From: Timema cristinae
Taxonomy: Eukaryota; Arthropoda; Insecta; Phasmatodea; Timematidae
NCBI GenBank assembly: GCA_039000515.1
Contig: JBCFYV010001001.1
Location: forward strand, 2,889,889-2,953,888
DNA: 64,000 nucleotides
Reading direction: 5' to 3'
A program made the translations under genes and the position numbers. Shown in pieces: positions 34,570 to 44,310 of this stretch. The notes below the pieces were generated by a model, which was not told the DNA's origin, ran no database searches, and saw nothing but the letters and a program-made list of their open reading frames with translations. The number at the start of each line of letters is the position of its first letter. The first letter of the stretch is position 1.

Positions 34570-34745
34570 GCAACATCGTAACCTCACATGCACGAAGACG
34601 CTTGGCGTGGTTCTGCCGGATTCGAAGGGCGTGGTCGGAGAACTCTGCACATGCTCAGTCAAGGTCACGCAGCGTTTCAAGGACAACCTCCCGGAGCGCC
34701 CAATGCGGATCTCTCTCAATATACATCGTCAAAATTCTATGAAAT
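34570..34745. other. GC-rich segment of unknown nature
   Basis: Short GC-rich island open in two antiparallel frames (MHEDAWRGSAGFEGRGRRTL on +). No domain recognised and no convincing splice sites. It may be a non-coding exon, a promoter or an element remnant. Confidence 0.3.
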
Positions 34746-34894
34746 GGTTGTATTTGAGACCACACCTAGATTTTTAAAGTTATTCTGCACAGCTTATGAT
34801 TGAGGGTGACGACCGCTTACGAATTATGGAGCAAATCGAACTTGTTTATGTTTCTATTAAATAACAAAACCCTCATCTAATATCTAACAATACC

Positions 34895-35635
34895 AAACTT
34901 TTACTACTATTATAACAAAACACGTTTTTAAAAGAAAGAATGCATTCGATTTGTACTACTATTACAACAACGATATTATAACAAATGTATTGCTAACCAT
35001 GTTATATTGTGTTGTTTATTTATTGAGGAGTATTCGACTTTTACTACTATTACAACAAAGCACGATCTTAAGACAAATGTATTGTTAACAATGCTATGTG
35101 TTATTATTTAATAGGGAGTATTCGATTGTAGATTTGTACTACTATTACAATAAAACACGATCTTTTAACAAATGTATTGTTATATTGTTGTATATTTACT
35201 GGGAGATTCGACTTTTACTACTATTACAACAAAGCATGATCTTAAGACAAATGTATTAACAATGCTATATTGTGTTGTTTATTTACTGGGGAGCATTCGA
35301 CTTTTACTACTATTACAACAAAACACGATCTTAAGACAAAGTATTGTAAGCAATGCTATGGCAGTTTCATAGTCAGACTTAGTACGCCTCAAGTGCGGCG
35401 CTACACTAAGTACATGACGACACCTACCTATACCAGAATGGAATTGGCCAGTTTCCAATGCGAGAACGGCCCATTCCATTCGAGTTTAGGTAGGTGTCGT
35501 CATGTGCTTAGTGTAGCGCCGCACTTGAGGCGTACTAAATTTGATGGTAAACGACTTGTACCACTATTAGAACAAAACACGAGCTTATGACAACGAATGT
35601 ATTGCTAACAATGATTATTTATTGAGGAGTAATGG
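34895..35635 (+). repeat. ~88-bp tandem repeat array with a MITE inside
   Basis: At least seven units begin TACTACTATTACAACAAAGC, followed by ACGATCTTAAGACAAATGT and GGGGAGTATTCGACTT. Unit lengths vary from about 78 to 96 bp by small deletions. The palindromic DNA4 element at 35382-35535 interrupts the array between its last two units. Confidence 0.88.
35382..35535. mobile_element. DNA4: 154-bp TA-flanked MITE
   Basis: Inverted ends of about 49 bp with a single mismatch (GTACGCCTCAAGTGCGGCGC at the left; the complement at the right), TA on both sides (35380-35381, 35536-35537), and a ~55-bp loop. The GC-rich arms and near identity suggest a recent insertion into the 88-bp array. Confidence 0.85.
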
Positions 35636-36170
35636 CACACATAGAATTTACTTTGAAAGATATACATACACACGTTGATTTGGTGTTGGCGGATAGAGAA
35701 ATATTTAATTTTACGAGATTAGGATAAGTGACTATTACCTGGAAGTGATGAAAATGCGACAAAGTTGTTGCATTAGGCTTATCTGCGGTAGTCGTGGGAC
35801 GAATTTGATGGATTTTCAAACGATTAATATTCACTTCACACACATAATTATTAAGAAAATATTATTAGAGAGGTTTTATTTTTCGAAGCAATTGAAAGCG
35901 AGGTTGCATGGCCGTGCAGAAACAAAAGAAATGAAGAAGTTGGGCTGCGATGTTTACTAACATTTATCACAAGATTAACCCCTTCGCGAACTGCTCTAAA
36001 GGTCGCACTAAAACATAATATTGAGCACGTGTACCACCCTAACAAAAATTAAAAGGGCGATAAATGGAAAACATAGAAATTATATTACATATTAGTAGAA
36101 CTAATACAAAAAATATTAAAATAAATAGATTAATAGTAAACACCCTCGACACATTTTTATTGCTCTTTAT

Positions 36171-36250
36171 CAGCGATTCTCAAACTTTTTAAACTTTGCA
36201 ACTCTTTACAGGCCTAAAATGTATTGCGCAGCCCCAAATAAGATTATGTT
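36171..36250 (+). mobile_element. hAT-like terminal fragment
   Basis: CAGCGATTCTCAAACTTTTT followed by AACTTTGCAACTC is a typical hAT end and subterminal region. The opposite end was not found. Confidence 0.5.
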
Positions 36251-36448
36251 TGAGTGGGTTCTATCTACGTTTGACGCATTAGAATATAAGAGAAATTTTT
36301 AAAATAAAATATACACACACATATAGGCCTTTTTATTTATACATACTTTTGTGTATATATATATATAAAATGATGGATTAAATAGCAAAGCTATTATGTT
36401 TGATAATTACAGTTAAAGCTGCATCTAAATATCATAATCCTTTTATTG

Positions 36449-36818
36449 AAAAAAAAAATTACACGGAATCGAATCCGAGACTTATAACTTGGTACACCAA
36501 TGCTCTGATCACTGAGCTATCTAGGAGTCGTCCCGTACTAAAAGTAATTCTTCAGTCAAATTTTAAGACAGAGTCTGTTATGTACGTGCGGATATTATCA
36601 GCTGTATGTTCAATCAGGTAACACATCAACCTTTGACTCAGTAAGGCTTTATGCTGACAAATGTACAGTGACACGTCCATCATAGACTCTGCCTTAAAAT
36701 ATTAATGAAGAATGACCCTAGTCACGGGACGTTTCCAAGATAGCTCAGTGGGTTGAGTAGTGGCGTACTAAGACAAAGGTCGCGGGTTCGATTCCTGTGT
36801 CTAGGTGTCATTTTCCCA
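36449..36818. mobile_element. Fold-back element with tRNA-like arms
   Basis: The left arm holds a minus-strand tRNA-like head (complement of GAATCGAATCCGAGAC and TGATCACTGAGCTATC). The right arm holds a plus-strand one (AAGATAGCTCAGTGGGTTGA, GCGGGTTCGATTCCTG). Inner parts also pair (TTCTTCAGTCAAATTTTAAG with CTTAAAATATTAATGAAGAA). The two heads are divergent, tails outward. Confidence 0.7.
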
Positions 36819-36831
36819 TTTATAGAATGTA

Positions 36832-36874
36832 TATATTATATATATATATAATATATATATATATATAATAAATT

Positions 36875-36910
<36 letters not shown>

Positions 36911-36912
36911 CA
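36832..36912. repeat. (TA)n array
   Basis: About 80 bp of TA dinucleotides with a few interruptions, directly after the tRNA-like fold-back. Confidence 0.9.
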
Positions 36913-37016
36913 GACACACTCTAATATTTGTTCCTGGACAGCATCAACGTGCATTTCGAAATTATATTTTTCTTATTCCTATTGAAGATGTACAAATGCT
37001 TCAACCTACCTTATAT
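36911..37016 (+). repeat. Arm of a 2.2-kb inverted repeat
   Basis: CACACTCTAATATTTGTTCC to GCTTCAACCTACCTT matches the complement of 39092-39198 with about five differences in 100 bp. Confidence 0.85.
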
Positions 37017-37212
37017 AATATATATGGTTCTATAAATTTAATATATATAAAATATAATTTTAACCATAGATAACTTAATAAATTAATAAAGCCATTATTT
37101 TTTAAATACCATATTTTTTTCTTTCAAAACAATGTTTTTTAGTGAAAATAATGGAATTATATCGCATTAAAGCATATTTATTTAATTTTTCTCTTACTAG
37201 ATCATAGGAATC

Positions 37213-37412
37213 CTTCACCTTAGCTTAGTCGGTAGCGTTTCTATCAACTGAGCTATAGGTCCTGGGTTCGATTCCTGGCACGGCCGAAAAAGTTATCATT
37301 GGTGAAATGTAGGTTTACCCTTTCACATTGATGAATTAATGGCCGGGGATTGGTTTCTGTGCCCGTCCTAGTCTTAAGTTAGATTATAAGACATATAAAG
37401 CTACGACAAGCC
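37213..37412 (+). mobile_element. SINE3 copy
   Basis: A box (CCTTAGCTTAGTCGGTAGCG), B box (GGGTTCGATTCCTGG), body GGCCGAAAAAGTTATCATTG and GTCCTAGTCTTAAG, with the shared 3' part CATATAAAGCTACGACAAGCC. Confidence 0.75.
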
Positions 37413-37554
37413 GGTAGGGAAAATATATGGTTTGAATAAAAAACTGACCTATACCACAAGCTGGAAACAGTAATGGATGTAAAAAAAATAAAAATCCCAG
37501 GAATTGTATGTCTTCTGCAACCAATATGTTTGCAACCCGATTCAGTCGTCGAAC

Positions 37555-37741
37555 AGTCTAAGTCGTCACACTCACAGTGACCTGGGCTGCCGTTGTCGCG
37601 GAGAATAGGGTGGAATCCCAGTCCGGTGGTTTTTCCGTAAAAGGGTTTTCCACTCTTACTCCACGCAAATGCGGGTATACTTACTCTAATTATAACTTTC
37701 TTCATCCCTTACACCCGAACAGGTGATAAAGACGTAGTGCC
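37555..37741 (+). mobile_element. SINE2 copy, head degraded
   Basis: Contains GGTGGAATCCCAGTCCGG (mutated B box), GGGTTTTCCACTCTTACTCC, CACGCAAATGCGGGTATAC and the tail ACCCGAACAGGTGATAAAGACG. Confidence 0.7.
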
Positions 37742-37799
37742 AAAATAACAAACTCCCTGTCATATAAGTCCCTGTACTATATAACTCTGCTTAACCTGG

Positions 37800-38050
37800 C
37801 GACACTACACTGAGTATTGTGCCTTTCCAAAAGTCCCTCACGCTAAGCGTGTATGGTCGAGGGCAGGTCTCGATGAAGTTCTCTTGCTCTCGACGTGTGC
37901 CTGTCGAGTGTTTACTCGCAGTTATTACCGCGGGCGGAACTAATTACAAATCCCGTGCTCTCTTATCGGTGACAGATGGGCTGAATCATTCCAGGGGTGG
38001 CGCAGGATAACGTTGGTGAGGGGTGGAGGGAGACATCCTTTTGGGCGATG
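37800..38050. other. GC- and CpG-rich island upstream of the PGRP gene
   Basis: About 250 bp of GC-rich, CpG-containing sequence between a SINE2 and an FB1 copy, 2.6 kb before the PGRP start codon. A donor-like GTTG|GTGAGG lies at 38011-38021. It could be a 5' UTR exon or promoter, but the 63-codon open frame (37819-38010) has no recognisable motif. Confidence 0.3.
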
Positions 38051-38222
38051 TTCCCTTACAAATAGAGACACGCGATGGAAGATTTTCCCTTAAGATGGGA
38101 GTGGAGTAAGGGCAATGTTTTTGCAATTTTTATAGATTTTTTTTTTTTTTTGCCAAAATAATCCAAATATTTCTCCAGTAGAGTTTAATTTTCCAAACAT
38201 GGTGACCTCAACAGTTTTTTTT

Positions 38223-38592
38223 AGCACCGCGTCTTACTGACTCATTCGGGTTGTACACTTATGGACTAATTACGTTATTTAGTTAAGGATAACAGAAAGT
38301 GTTCAAGTGAGAGGAGAAGAATGGGAGAGATTAAAGGAGGAAGAGTGGTGGAAGGATAGAGGAAGACGGAGGCATTTTACTAAACTGACCCACAGGATGA
38401 TGATGAGCTAAGGGTGAAGAAGTTTGACTTTAGGAAAGTGCACCGGCATTTGACGTAGAGCGTGGGAAACCATTGAGGAAAAACCCCCCTCAGTTCACCC
38501 TACCGGGATCGATCTCCGATCACCCCGTCATCGGCCTTCTGGCTTCTAGTATATTGAGAGAGTAGCGCCTTAGACCATGCAGCCACCGACGT
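38223..38592 (-). mobile_element. SINE2 copy carrying a LINE fragment
   Basis: Tail AGCACCGCGTCTTACTGAC at the left; body, B-box region (CGGGATCGATCTCCG) and head complement CCTTAGACCATGCAGCC at the right. The body is interrupted at about 38291-38402 by LINE 3' sequence. Confidence 0.75.
38291..38402 (+). pseudogene. LINE ORF2 tail fragment nested in SINE2
   Basis: SVQVRGEEWERLKEEEWWKD, then RGRRRHFTKLTHR and a GATGATGA run: the same C-terminal tail as at 22510. Three nesting levels (FB1, SINE2, LINE). Confidence 0.65.
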
Positions 38593-39091
38593 GATTCTCA
38601 ACTATAGTAGTTGAATATATATCATAAGCATAGTGGAATTACATGAGAAACTTTTTAAATGAAGAAAAGTTGATCTCACCATGTGAAGAGAATGAAACTT
38701 TTATATTTCTACTGGATAACTATTTGATTTTTTTTGACCAAAAAGTGTTGCTATAAAAACTGCAAAAACACTTTCCTTTTCTCGCGTTCCCTAAACTCCC
38801 CAACGTGTCCTGTGACGTAGGCAGTAGCGGCAAATAAAGATAGAAATTTACACGTTCATATATTTACTTACGTTTTTTTCGGCTAGGTTTTGAAGATAAT
38901 CATTGAAACAAAAACAATAAAGTCCTTAAATATTTTTTTTTTAGAAATACCCCTATATAGTTCTCATACTTTTTTGGTCTTGAGATAGTTTTTTTTTGTA
39001 AACATATTTTTAAATCTTCTACAACTCAGGCTATTTGGTTTAGTCCCGGAAATGGCCTGTAGGGAGACTCTTACTGCCAGGATGTAGATTA

Positions 39092-39198
39092 ATAAGGTAG
39101 GTTGAAGCATTTGTCCATCTTCAATAAGAATAAGAAAAATATAATTTTGAAATGCATGTTGATGCTGTCCAGGAACAAATATTAGAGTGTGTATGCTT
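39092..39198 (-). repeat. Second arm of the 2.2-kb inverted repeat
   Basis: Complement of 36911-37016. The sequence between the arms includes SINE3, SINE2, a GC-rich island and FB1, so the arms are more likely two copies of one unidentified element than ends of a single transposon. Confidence 0.8.
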
Positions 39199-39199
39199 G

Positions 39200-40594
39200 T
39201 CAGCAGAAGAGGGGAAGTGTTATCAACAGGTTAACTAGTGGCCTCGCAGGGTGAACTGCTAATTTTCTTACATCTCGTTCTATTTCGTACATTCGTGTCT
39301 ACGTGTGAATGTGGTTAGTGTGCTTAGGTGTGTCAATTTAAGAACACGCCTCACAAAATAGCTTTGAAATCTCTAAGTAAGCAATGTCGTAAAAGGTCCG
39401 GCCAAAGGTGTTGTTGGATCTTAATGAAGAGGAAGGATGTGGGCAGGGATGGAAAGGGGGAAATAACGAACCCATTTTACATTAGATTAAAACATAGAAA
39501 CTAATGTCGTACCAACTGAATAGTACGAATTGTATAACTTAATTAATTCTATAAATAATATTTAAACCATCTTGGTAATTTATCCATCGCTACACACGTG
39601 GCATTTTTAATTTTTGTGAATAAAACCATTCGATGTTTATTTTACAGTATTTAGCTGCCCTTGGGGTATAGGGCTCATTCCCAGAAAGACCGACAAATGT
39701 ATTATTAATGAAATCAGGTAGGGATTTTGTGTTTGTTCCAAATTTAAGTTAGTTTATAATTAGTTTATTGTGATAGTTAATAACTTCATAAAGTGTGCGT
39801 AAAATATTCCATATTAATAATTAAATATAACATTATTTGAAATGTTTGGGTGTGAAGAGAGTCCAATGAACTACACACACCCCTGGATTAATAGCCACAC
39901 CACTTGATGTAATCACCCACACCTCGACAGCATTGCAAACATTAGCACCTTGGTGATTAGCGGTTATCACGGCTAGGATACGAGCATAGCGCTACCACTC
40001 GAGACCACACTTCTGTCGACCACTTAGTGTCTGATCGCACGACAAGGCGACTTGACCCTTCCTTACATATTCAACTCTGCATGCAGTCTTGTTTTTTCTA
40101 CGTCACACTGCAATCCAGTGTCATCTGAGTGCATTAAATGACTGGCGCGTATGTCTATAGTTCCAACATGTGTTTACTTTACGTCACAGTGTTATCCAAA
40201 AGGGTATGAGTGAGTTAGTCGAAGGATTGTATGTATATAAATATTTAAATGCTTCTTGAAAAATACCCATTCATTTTTCTGCTTGCTTTTAAAGTTACTC
40301 CACTCCTGAAGAAAAATAGGATCATCGGGAAAAAAATTTAATTGCTCTTGCAGTTATGAATAAGTAAAAAATAGAGACGATAATAAATACAGTAAACATT
40401 GTAACTAGCTTTTTAACAATTCCATCAACAAGATATAGACATACTTTTGGTATCATTTGTTAAAATATGATTACTATCTGCATTTTAAGAAAGTGGCGTT
40501 ATATACCTTTGTCACATGTAACTTCCCCTTACGACCGACTAATGTTAAACGTTTCATCTTATTAAACGGATGCTTCCGTTATCAGTGATTCTAT
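39200..40594. other. Region upstream of the PGRP gene
   Basis: No repeat family recognised. The promoter and any 5' UTR exon of the PGRP gene probably lie here or at 37800-38050. I see no unambiguous TATA box or NF-kB site. Confidence 0.4.
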
Positions 40595-40597
40595 TAA

Positions 40598-40975
40598 ATG
40601 GCTATCGTTTACTGTGTGCCTCCGCGAGAGCTGGTGTTTGAACTCGAGACCGTCATTGAAGAAGAAGAGGAGGAAGATTGCGTGGTAGAAGATAAGGAGC
40701 GAAATTACGGGGGAAGACGCCGATATTCCTCGTCTTTCCGCGTGAAGCACGCCGACCTGATCATTTCTGACGACTGTTCTCTTCGCGACGACAAAGGCGT
40801 TCACTCCAAAGCGACGCCGGTCGGTGCCCCTAAGTGTGTTATCGTCGTGAAGGAAAACGTGACAAACGCGGACGTCCCGTGTTGTCTCAGGAGAACGGTG
40901 GCGAAATGTAACGATATCTCCGACGTTGACAGTAAAAGGGTGGTATGTAGCAGCAGGGCAGTCACTGGAGCTAAG
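40598..40975 (+). CDS. PGRP-LC-like receptor, exon 1 (cytoplasmic part)
   Basis: First coding exon, residues 1-126. The ATG at 40598 follows an in-frame TAA immediately before it, which fixes it as the first Met of this frame. The product begins MAIVYCVPPRELVFELETVI, has an acidic run (EEEEEED), a basic RRR patch and several Cys pairs. No membrane segment or signal peptide is seen, as expected for the intracellular part of a type II receptor. I looked for a cryptic RHIM motif like that of fly PGRP-LC and could not identify one securely. It ends in phase 0 at AAG|GTAGGG. GC-rich with coding-like codon use. Linkage to the downstream exons rests on phase and order, not on homology of this exon. 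Confidence 0.65.
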
Positions 40976-41035
40976 GTAGGGAACGGCCTTTGTGTCCGGT
41001 GCGGGGGACCAACGGTGCCTTTAATTGTTCTGTAG

Positions 41036-41122
41036 ACATCGCAACCTCTGGTTCCGTGGAACGACAAGGCACAGACATCATATGCACTGCACCTATCGTT
41101 CAGGATCAAAATATTTGTGAAG
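41036..41122 (+). CDS. PGRP-LC-like receptor, exon 2 (probable)
   Basis: A 60-base intron (40976-41035, GTAGGG...TTCTGTAG) separates this 29-codon piece, which ends in phase 0 at the strong donor AAG|GTAATAAG. Reading without splicing meets TAG at 41033-41035, so either this mini-intron is removed or exon 1 joins exon 3 directly; both keep the frame. The peptide (TSQPLVPWNDKAQTSYALHL...) has no recognisable motif. The other frame (SGSVERQGTDIICTAPIVQD) looks protein-like too but does not fit the phase of exon 3. Confidence 0.45.
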
Positions 41123-41207
41123 GTAATAAGGATTTAAGAGCCCGTCTCACCTCCCATTCCCCCTCACCACTCCCTTCCACATATCCGGGAAACGTGACGG
41201 TAAGCGA

Positions 41208-41388
41208 GCTATGCCGACCGAGTAGTTGTCACCATTAGCGATGAGTGCTAACATTTCCGGATAGATGGCACCATATAGTCAGCACAATAGACCCTTAGGC
41301 AGTTAATCTTTCTTCTAGACCAGAGCTTCCTCTTAATTATTCAATTAACTCCTCATTTGTCCTCATAAGGCTGAGTTTGAGTTTGTTA
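41208..41388 (-). mobile_element. SINE4 copy, head missing
   Basis: Matches the body of the other SINE4 copies (GATAGATGGCACCATATAGT, CTCCTCATTTGTCCTCATAAGG). It starts just inside intron 2 of the PGRP gene. Confidence 0.55.
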
Positions 41389-41720
41389 ACATGTAACTTA
41401 AGCTTTGATTTTTATAAGAAGCCCACTTTCAACAAACAGCATTGATTGAAAGTCAATAATATATTCTGCATTATGTAAATATGCCTTATTTAATTTATTA
41501 ATTACAAACTTATTAAAAGCTTCCAATGATACTTCCTCGTGGATTATTGTATAATTTCCCTTTACATTATTAATTTAATGAACTAAGACTATACATATAT
41601 TGTGATAATTCTATTTATGCCATAGTGGCAATATGAGTTTCTCAAATAACGGGGTTCCCATGAAAATCAGACTGTAGGTATACTTTGATTTCCTTCATGA
41701 ATTGACATTTGGAGAAACCT

Positions 41721-41746
41721 AAAAAAAAAAAAAAAAAAAAAAAAAA
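41721..41746 (+). repeat. Poly-A run
   Basis: 26 A residues next to a DNA1 copy. A second run of 27 A lies at 42045-42071. Confidence 0.9.
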
Positions 41747-41764
41747 TTACACAGTTTCTGTGTA

Positions 41765-41925
41765 TATATTGTTAGTGTTATTTAAGAACTATTGATAACA
41801 TCTATCAAAGTGGCAGCAGCAATTCACATGACTTGACGTATCAATACGTGAAAGTATATATATTTGTTTTTCTAGATGTCAGATTGTCCATTCTTAAGAA
41901 AATTGTAGCACATGTAGTATGGCTT
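41765..41925 (-). mobile_element. DNA1 copy in PGRP intron 2
   Basis: Reverse core: CTATTGATAACATCTATCAA, TCACATGACTTGACGTATC, TTTCTAGATGTCAGATTG. Confidence 0.6.
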
Positions 41926-42120
41926 GAAACAGATGTTACATCTTGATCCAGTATTCTGTCCTATACTTTTTTTTAAACACGCAGAATTGAGACCAATGAA
42001 ACCATTTTATCATATTCAAAAAAATTAATGAGTATTCTAAAACTAAAAAAAAAAAAAAAAAAAAAAAAAAATGTTAAACTTAAGCTGATTTCGCTGTTGT
42101 GAAATTAAGAATGCAGATAA

Positions 42121-42599
42121 CATCATCTTGATACAGCTGATGTTCCTAAGAGAATATATGGTGAATGTTAACTGGTTGTTTATCTTCATCATCTTGATTC
42201 AGCTGATGTTGCAGCCACACAAGATGGCGAATGTTTACTTGTTTATCTCATCATCTTGATGCAGCTGATGTTCCAGCCACCCAAGATGGCGAATGTTTAC
42301 TTGTTTATCTCATCATCTTGATGCAGCTGATGTTCCAGCCACACTAGGTGATGAATGTTTACTTGTTGTTTATCTCATCATCTTGATGCAGCTGATGTTC
42401 CAGCCACACTAGGTGATGAATGTTTACTTGTTGTTTATCTCATCATCTTGATGCAGCTGATGTTCCAGCCACACAAGATGGCGAATATTTACTAATTGTT
42501 TATCTCATCATCTTGATACAGATGATGTTCCAGATTAAATAGATGGTGAATGTTCAATGGTTGTTTATCTTGATCATCTTGATACAGATAATGTTCCAG
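42121..42599 (+). repeat. 61-68-bp tandem array ending at a splice acceptor
   Basis: Eight units start CATCATCTTGATGCAGCTGA at 42121, 42189, 42250, 42312, 42377, 42442, 42507 and (as GATCATC) 42573. Each contains TGATGTTCCAG, then CACAAGATGGCGAATG and a TTGTTTATCT tract. The final, partial unit supplies the branch region and CAG of exon 3. The repeat therefore runs straight into the exon. Confidence 0.93.
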
Positions 42600-42762
42600 A
42601 GAAGCAAGCCAGGTTTGTTCCCGCCTGAAGAGTCGCAAACACTGAATGAGTGGCTGCTGGTTAGTGCACTGGTATTAATTCTCATTACCGTGTCATTGCT
42701 CACAACCTTGCTTGGAGACAAAGACGGCGACTCCAAACCGATGGAAGTACCCAGGAGCACTG
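42600..42762 (+). CDS. PGRP-LC-like receptor, exon 3 (membrane segment)
   Basis: Residues 156-209 plus the first base of 210. It follows AATGTTCCAG in phase 0 and ends in phase 1 at ACTG|GTAGGC. It encodes a short polar stretch (RSKPGLFPPEESQTLNE), a single hydrophobic helix of about 22 residues (WLLVSALVLILITVSLL and on to LLG, residues ~173-194) and a charged juxtamembrane linker (DKDGDSKPMEVPRST). With the PGRP domain downstream this gives type II topology: N-terminus inside, PGRP domain outside, like insect PGRP-LC. The split codon G|AT with exon 4 encodes Asp. Confidence 0.82.
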
Positions 42763-43131
42763 GTAGGCATTCAAGTGTTACATTTAAGGACAATACTTCA
42801 GTTTTAACCCCCTTTCCTCCCCCCCCCAATACTTATATTTTAAAACTATACACAATAAATTACAATGTTTCTATATTCTACCCTTGATAATTGCCACCTA
42901 CCCTCTGAATTTATGTAAATTCACATTTTAGAAAGAGTTTACAATTTTGCACTAAAATATAACTTAGTAAAATGCTAGATGTTGTGCTGATCTGTGGGTA
43001 AAGCCACATACATTTCATTTATCCTGAAAGGTAGTGTTCTTACTTTGAAATATTACACTATTACCCTATCTTATAAGTTATACCATGGTAGAATAATACA
43101 AGGCAAGCTCGCTACCTTACAGGGTAAACTA

Positions 43132-43366
43132 CAGTAGCCCCATGACTTCTTTGGTGCTGACTGACAGCTCACAGCTGAGAGATGACGGCTTTGAAAAGTT
43201 ACCATACCAAATTATGTAACCCTATACCGAACCATATGATCTGCAAAAACATGTGTTTAGCAGCTGTCACTTCTGACAGTCAAAATTTAGGTATATACCT
43301 AAATGTTGACTGTCAGAAGTCAGCTGTGAGCCATCAGTCCGCATCAAAGAAGCCATGGGGCTACTG
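43132..43366. mobile_element. DNA3 element, uninterrupted
   Basis: CAGTAGCCCCATGACTTC at the left and the complement CAGTAGCCCCATGGCTTC at the right. TA flanks the left (43130-43131); the right has GA, a probable mutation. An extra inner hairpin (CTGACAGTCAAAATTTAGG / CCTAAATGTTGACTGTCAG) is present. It lies in PGRP intron 3. Confidence 0.85.
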
Positions 43367-43892
43367 GAAGTATACACCAGCATGCAGTGTGAACGTGTGA
43401 CAAGAAGTCATTAGTCTTAATGATAATAAACATGACAGAGGGGAGGAGTAGTAAGTAGAAATATGGATTTTCTCTTTCTTGGAAATCTAACGAAAAAAAA
43501 ACTTTCGTACATGAGAGTGTGTAATCCCACCGATGTAATTCATTTTGTGATCATCTTTACAGGCTACTTCAGAATATCAATTTTGATTCTGTCTTAATAC
43601 AATATTTTATTGGTAAGCACATTGCATAATGGACACATTTTCACTGCCCCCCCCCCCTTTTCCCCTCCATAACCTGAACTGTAAGAAAGCACATGTTGCA
43701 CCAGCCTTTGCTATATTGGCTGTTCATTTGACGTCACTTGAATTTCACAATCACACAAACCTTGAATAAGTGTTGGTCTTGCAACTTATTCACTTGCCTT
43801 CTTTTGTCCAGTATTAACTTAAACAGCAATAATTTTCACTAGGAAGCTATATTTTTACTATTTTCTTTTCAGTTTGTACCATTTATATAATA

Positions 43893-44050
43893 ACTAAGCT
43901 CAGTTAGTAATGCACCTGTCTTCTGCACTTAAGGTCCTGGGTCCTATTCCTGACATGCCAGAAAAACTTATAATAATTGGTGAAATTGGTGATTCTGCTT
44001 TCACAGTGATAAATAAACAGTTGGAAGACTATTTTTTAAGTTTGTTCTAG
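43893..44050 (+). mobile_element. SINE3 copy in PGRP intron 3
   Basis: A box (TAAGCTCAGTTAGTAATGC), mutated B box (GGGTCCTATTCCTG), body CAGAAAAACTTATAATAATTGG and CTTTCACAGTGATAAATAAAC. Confidence 0.7.
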
Positions 44051-44310
44051 AATTACATTAATTTACAAGTCATGTGCCGAGTTAAATACCCCAAATAAGT
44101 TAATTTTTGAGTGAAAGTATTAAAAATTAACCTAATGTTTCAAACCAAAACTTATAGGCTTACATGTAGCACACTTAACCCATAAATAAAATAATACTCA
44201 TTTGGAAAGTGTTTTACATCACATATTACATTTTAACTAAAGAAAATAATAAATCATAATATTTGTGTTTTGGTGTTTAAGATGTCACCAGACATTGTTA
44301 GTGTATTCAA

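Larger units (their letters stand above)
38095..38801. mobile_element. FB1 copy interrupted by SINE2
   Basis: Left FB1 arm 38095-38220 and right half from about 38593 to CTCGCGTTCCCTAAACTCC. A SINE2 copy sits between, near the palindrome axis. TTAA is present at the left (38091-38094) but not recognisable at the right. Confidence 0.75.

Noticed and set aside
35270..35590. 106-codon open frame and its antisense frame
   Set aside because: Both run through the 88-bp satellite and the DNA4 palindrome; the same peptide (CRHVLSVAPHLRRTK) appears on both strands because of the inverted repeat.
36725..36815. Possible tRNA gene with good A and B boxes
   Set aside because: Poor acceptor stem pairing and part of a larger inverted-repeat element.
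37379..37705. 108-codon minus-strand open frame
   Set aside because: Covers the SINE3 and SINE2 copies in antisense; no gene features.
40801..41109. Minus-strand open frame opposite PGRP exon 1
   Set aside because: Shadow of the GC-rich exon; it lacks acceptor and donor sites in phase with anything nearby.
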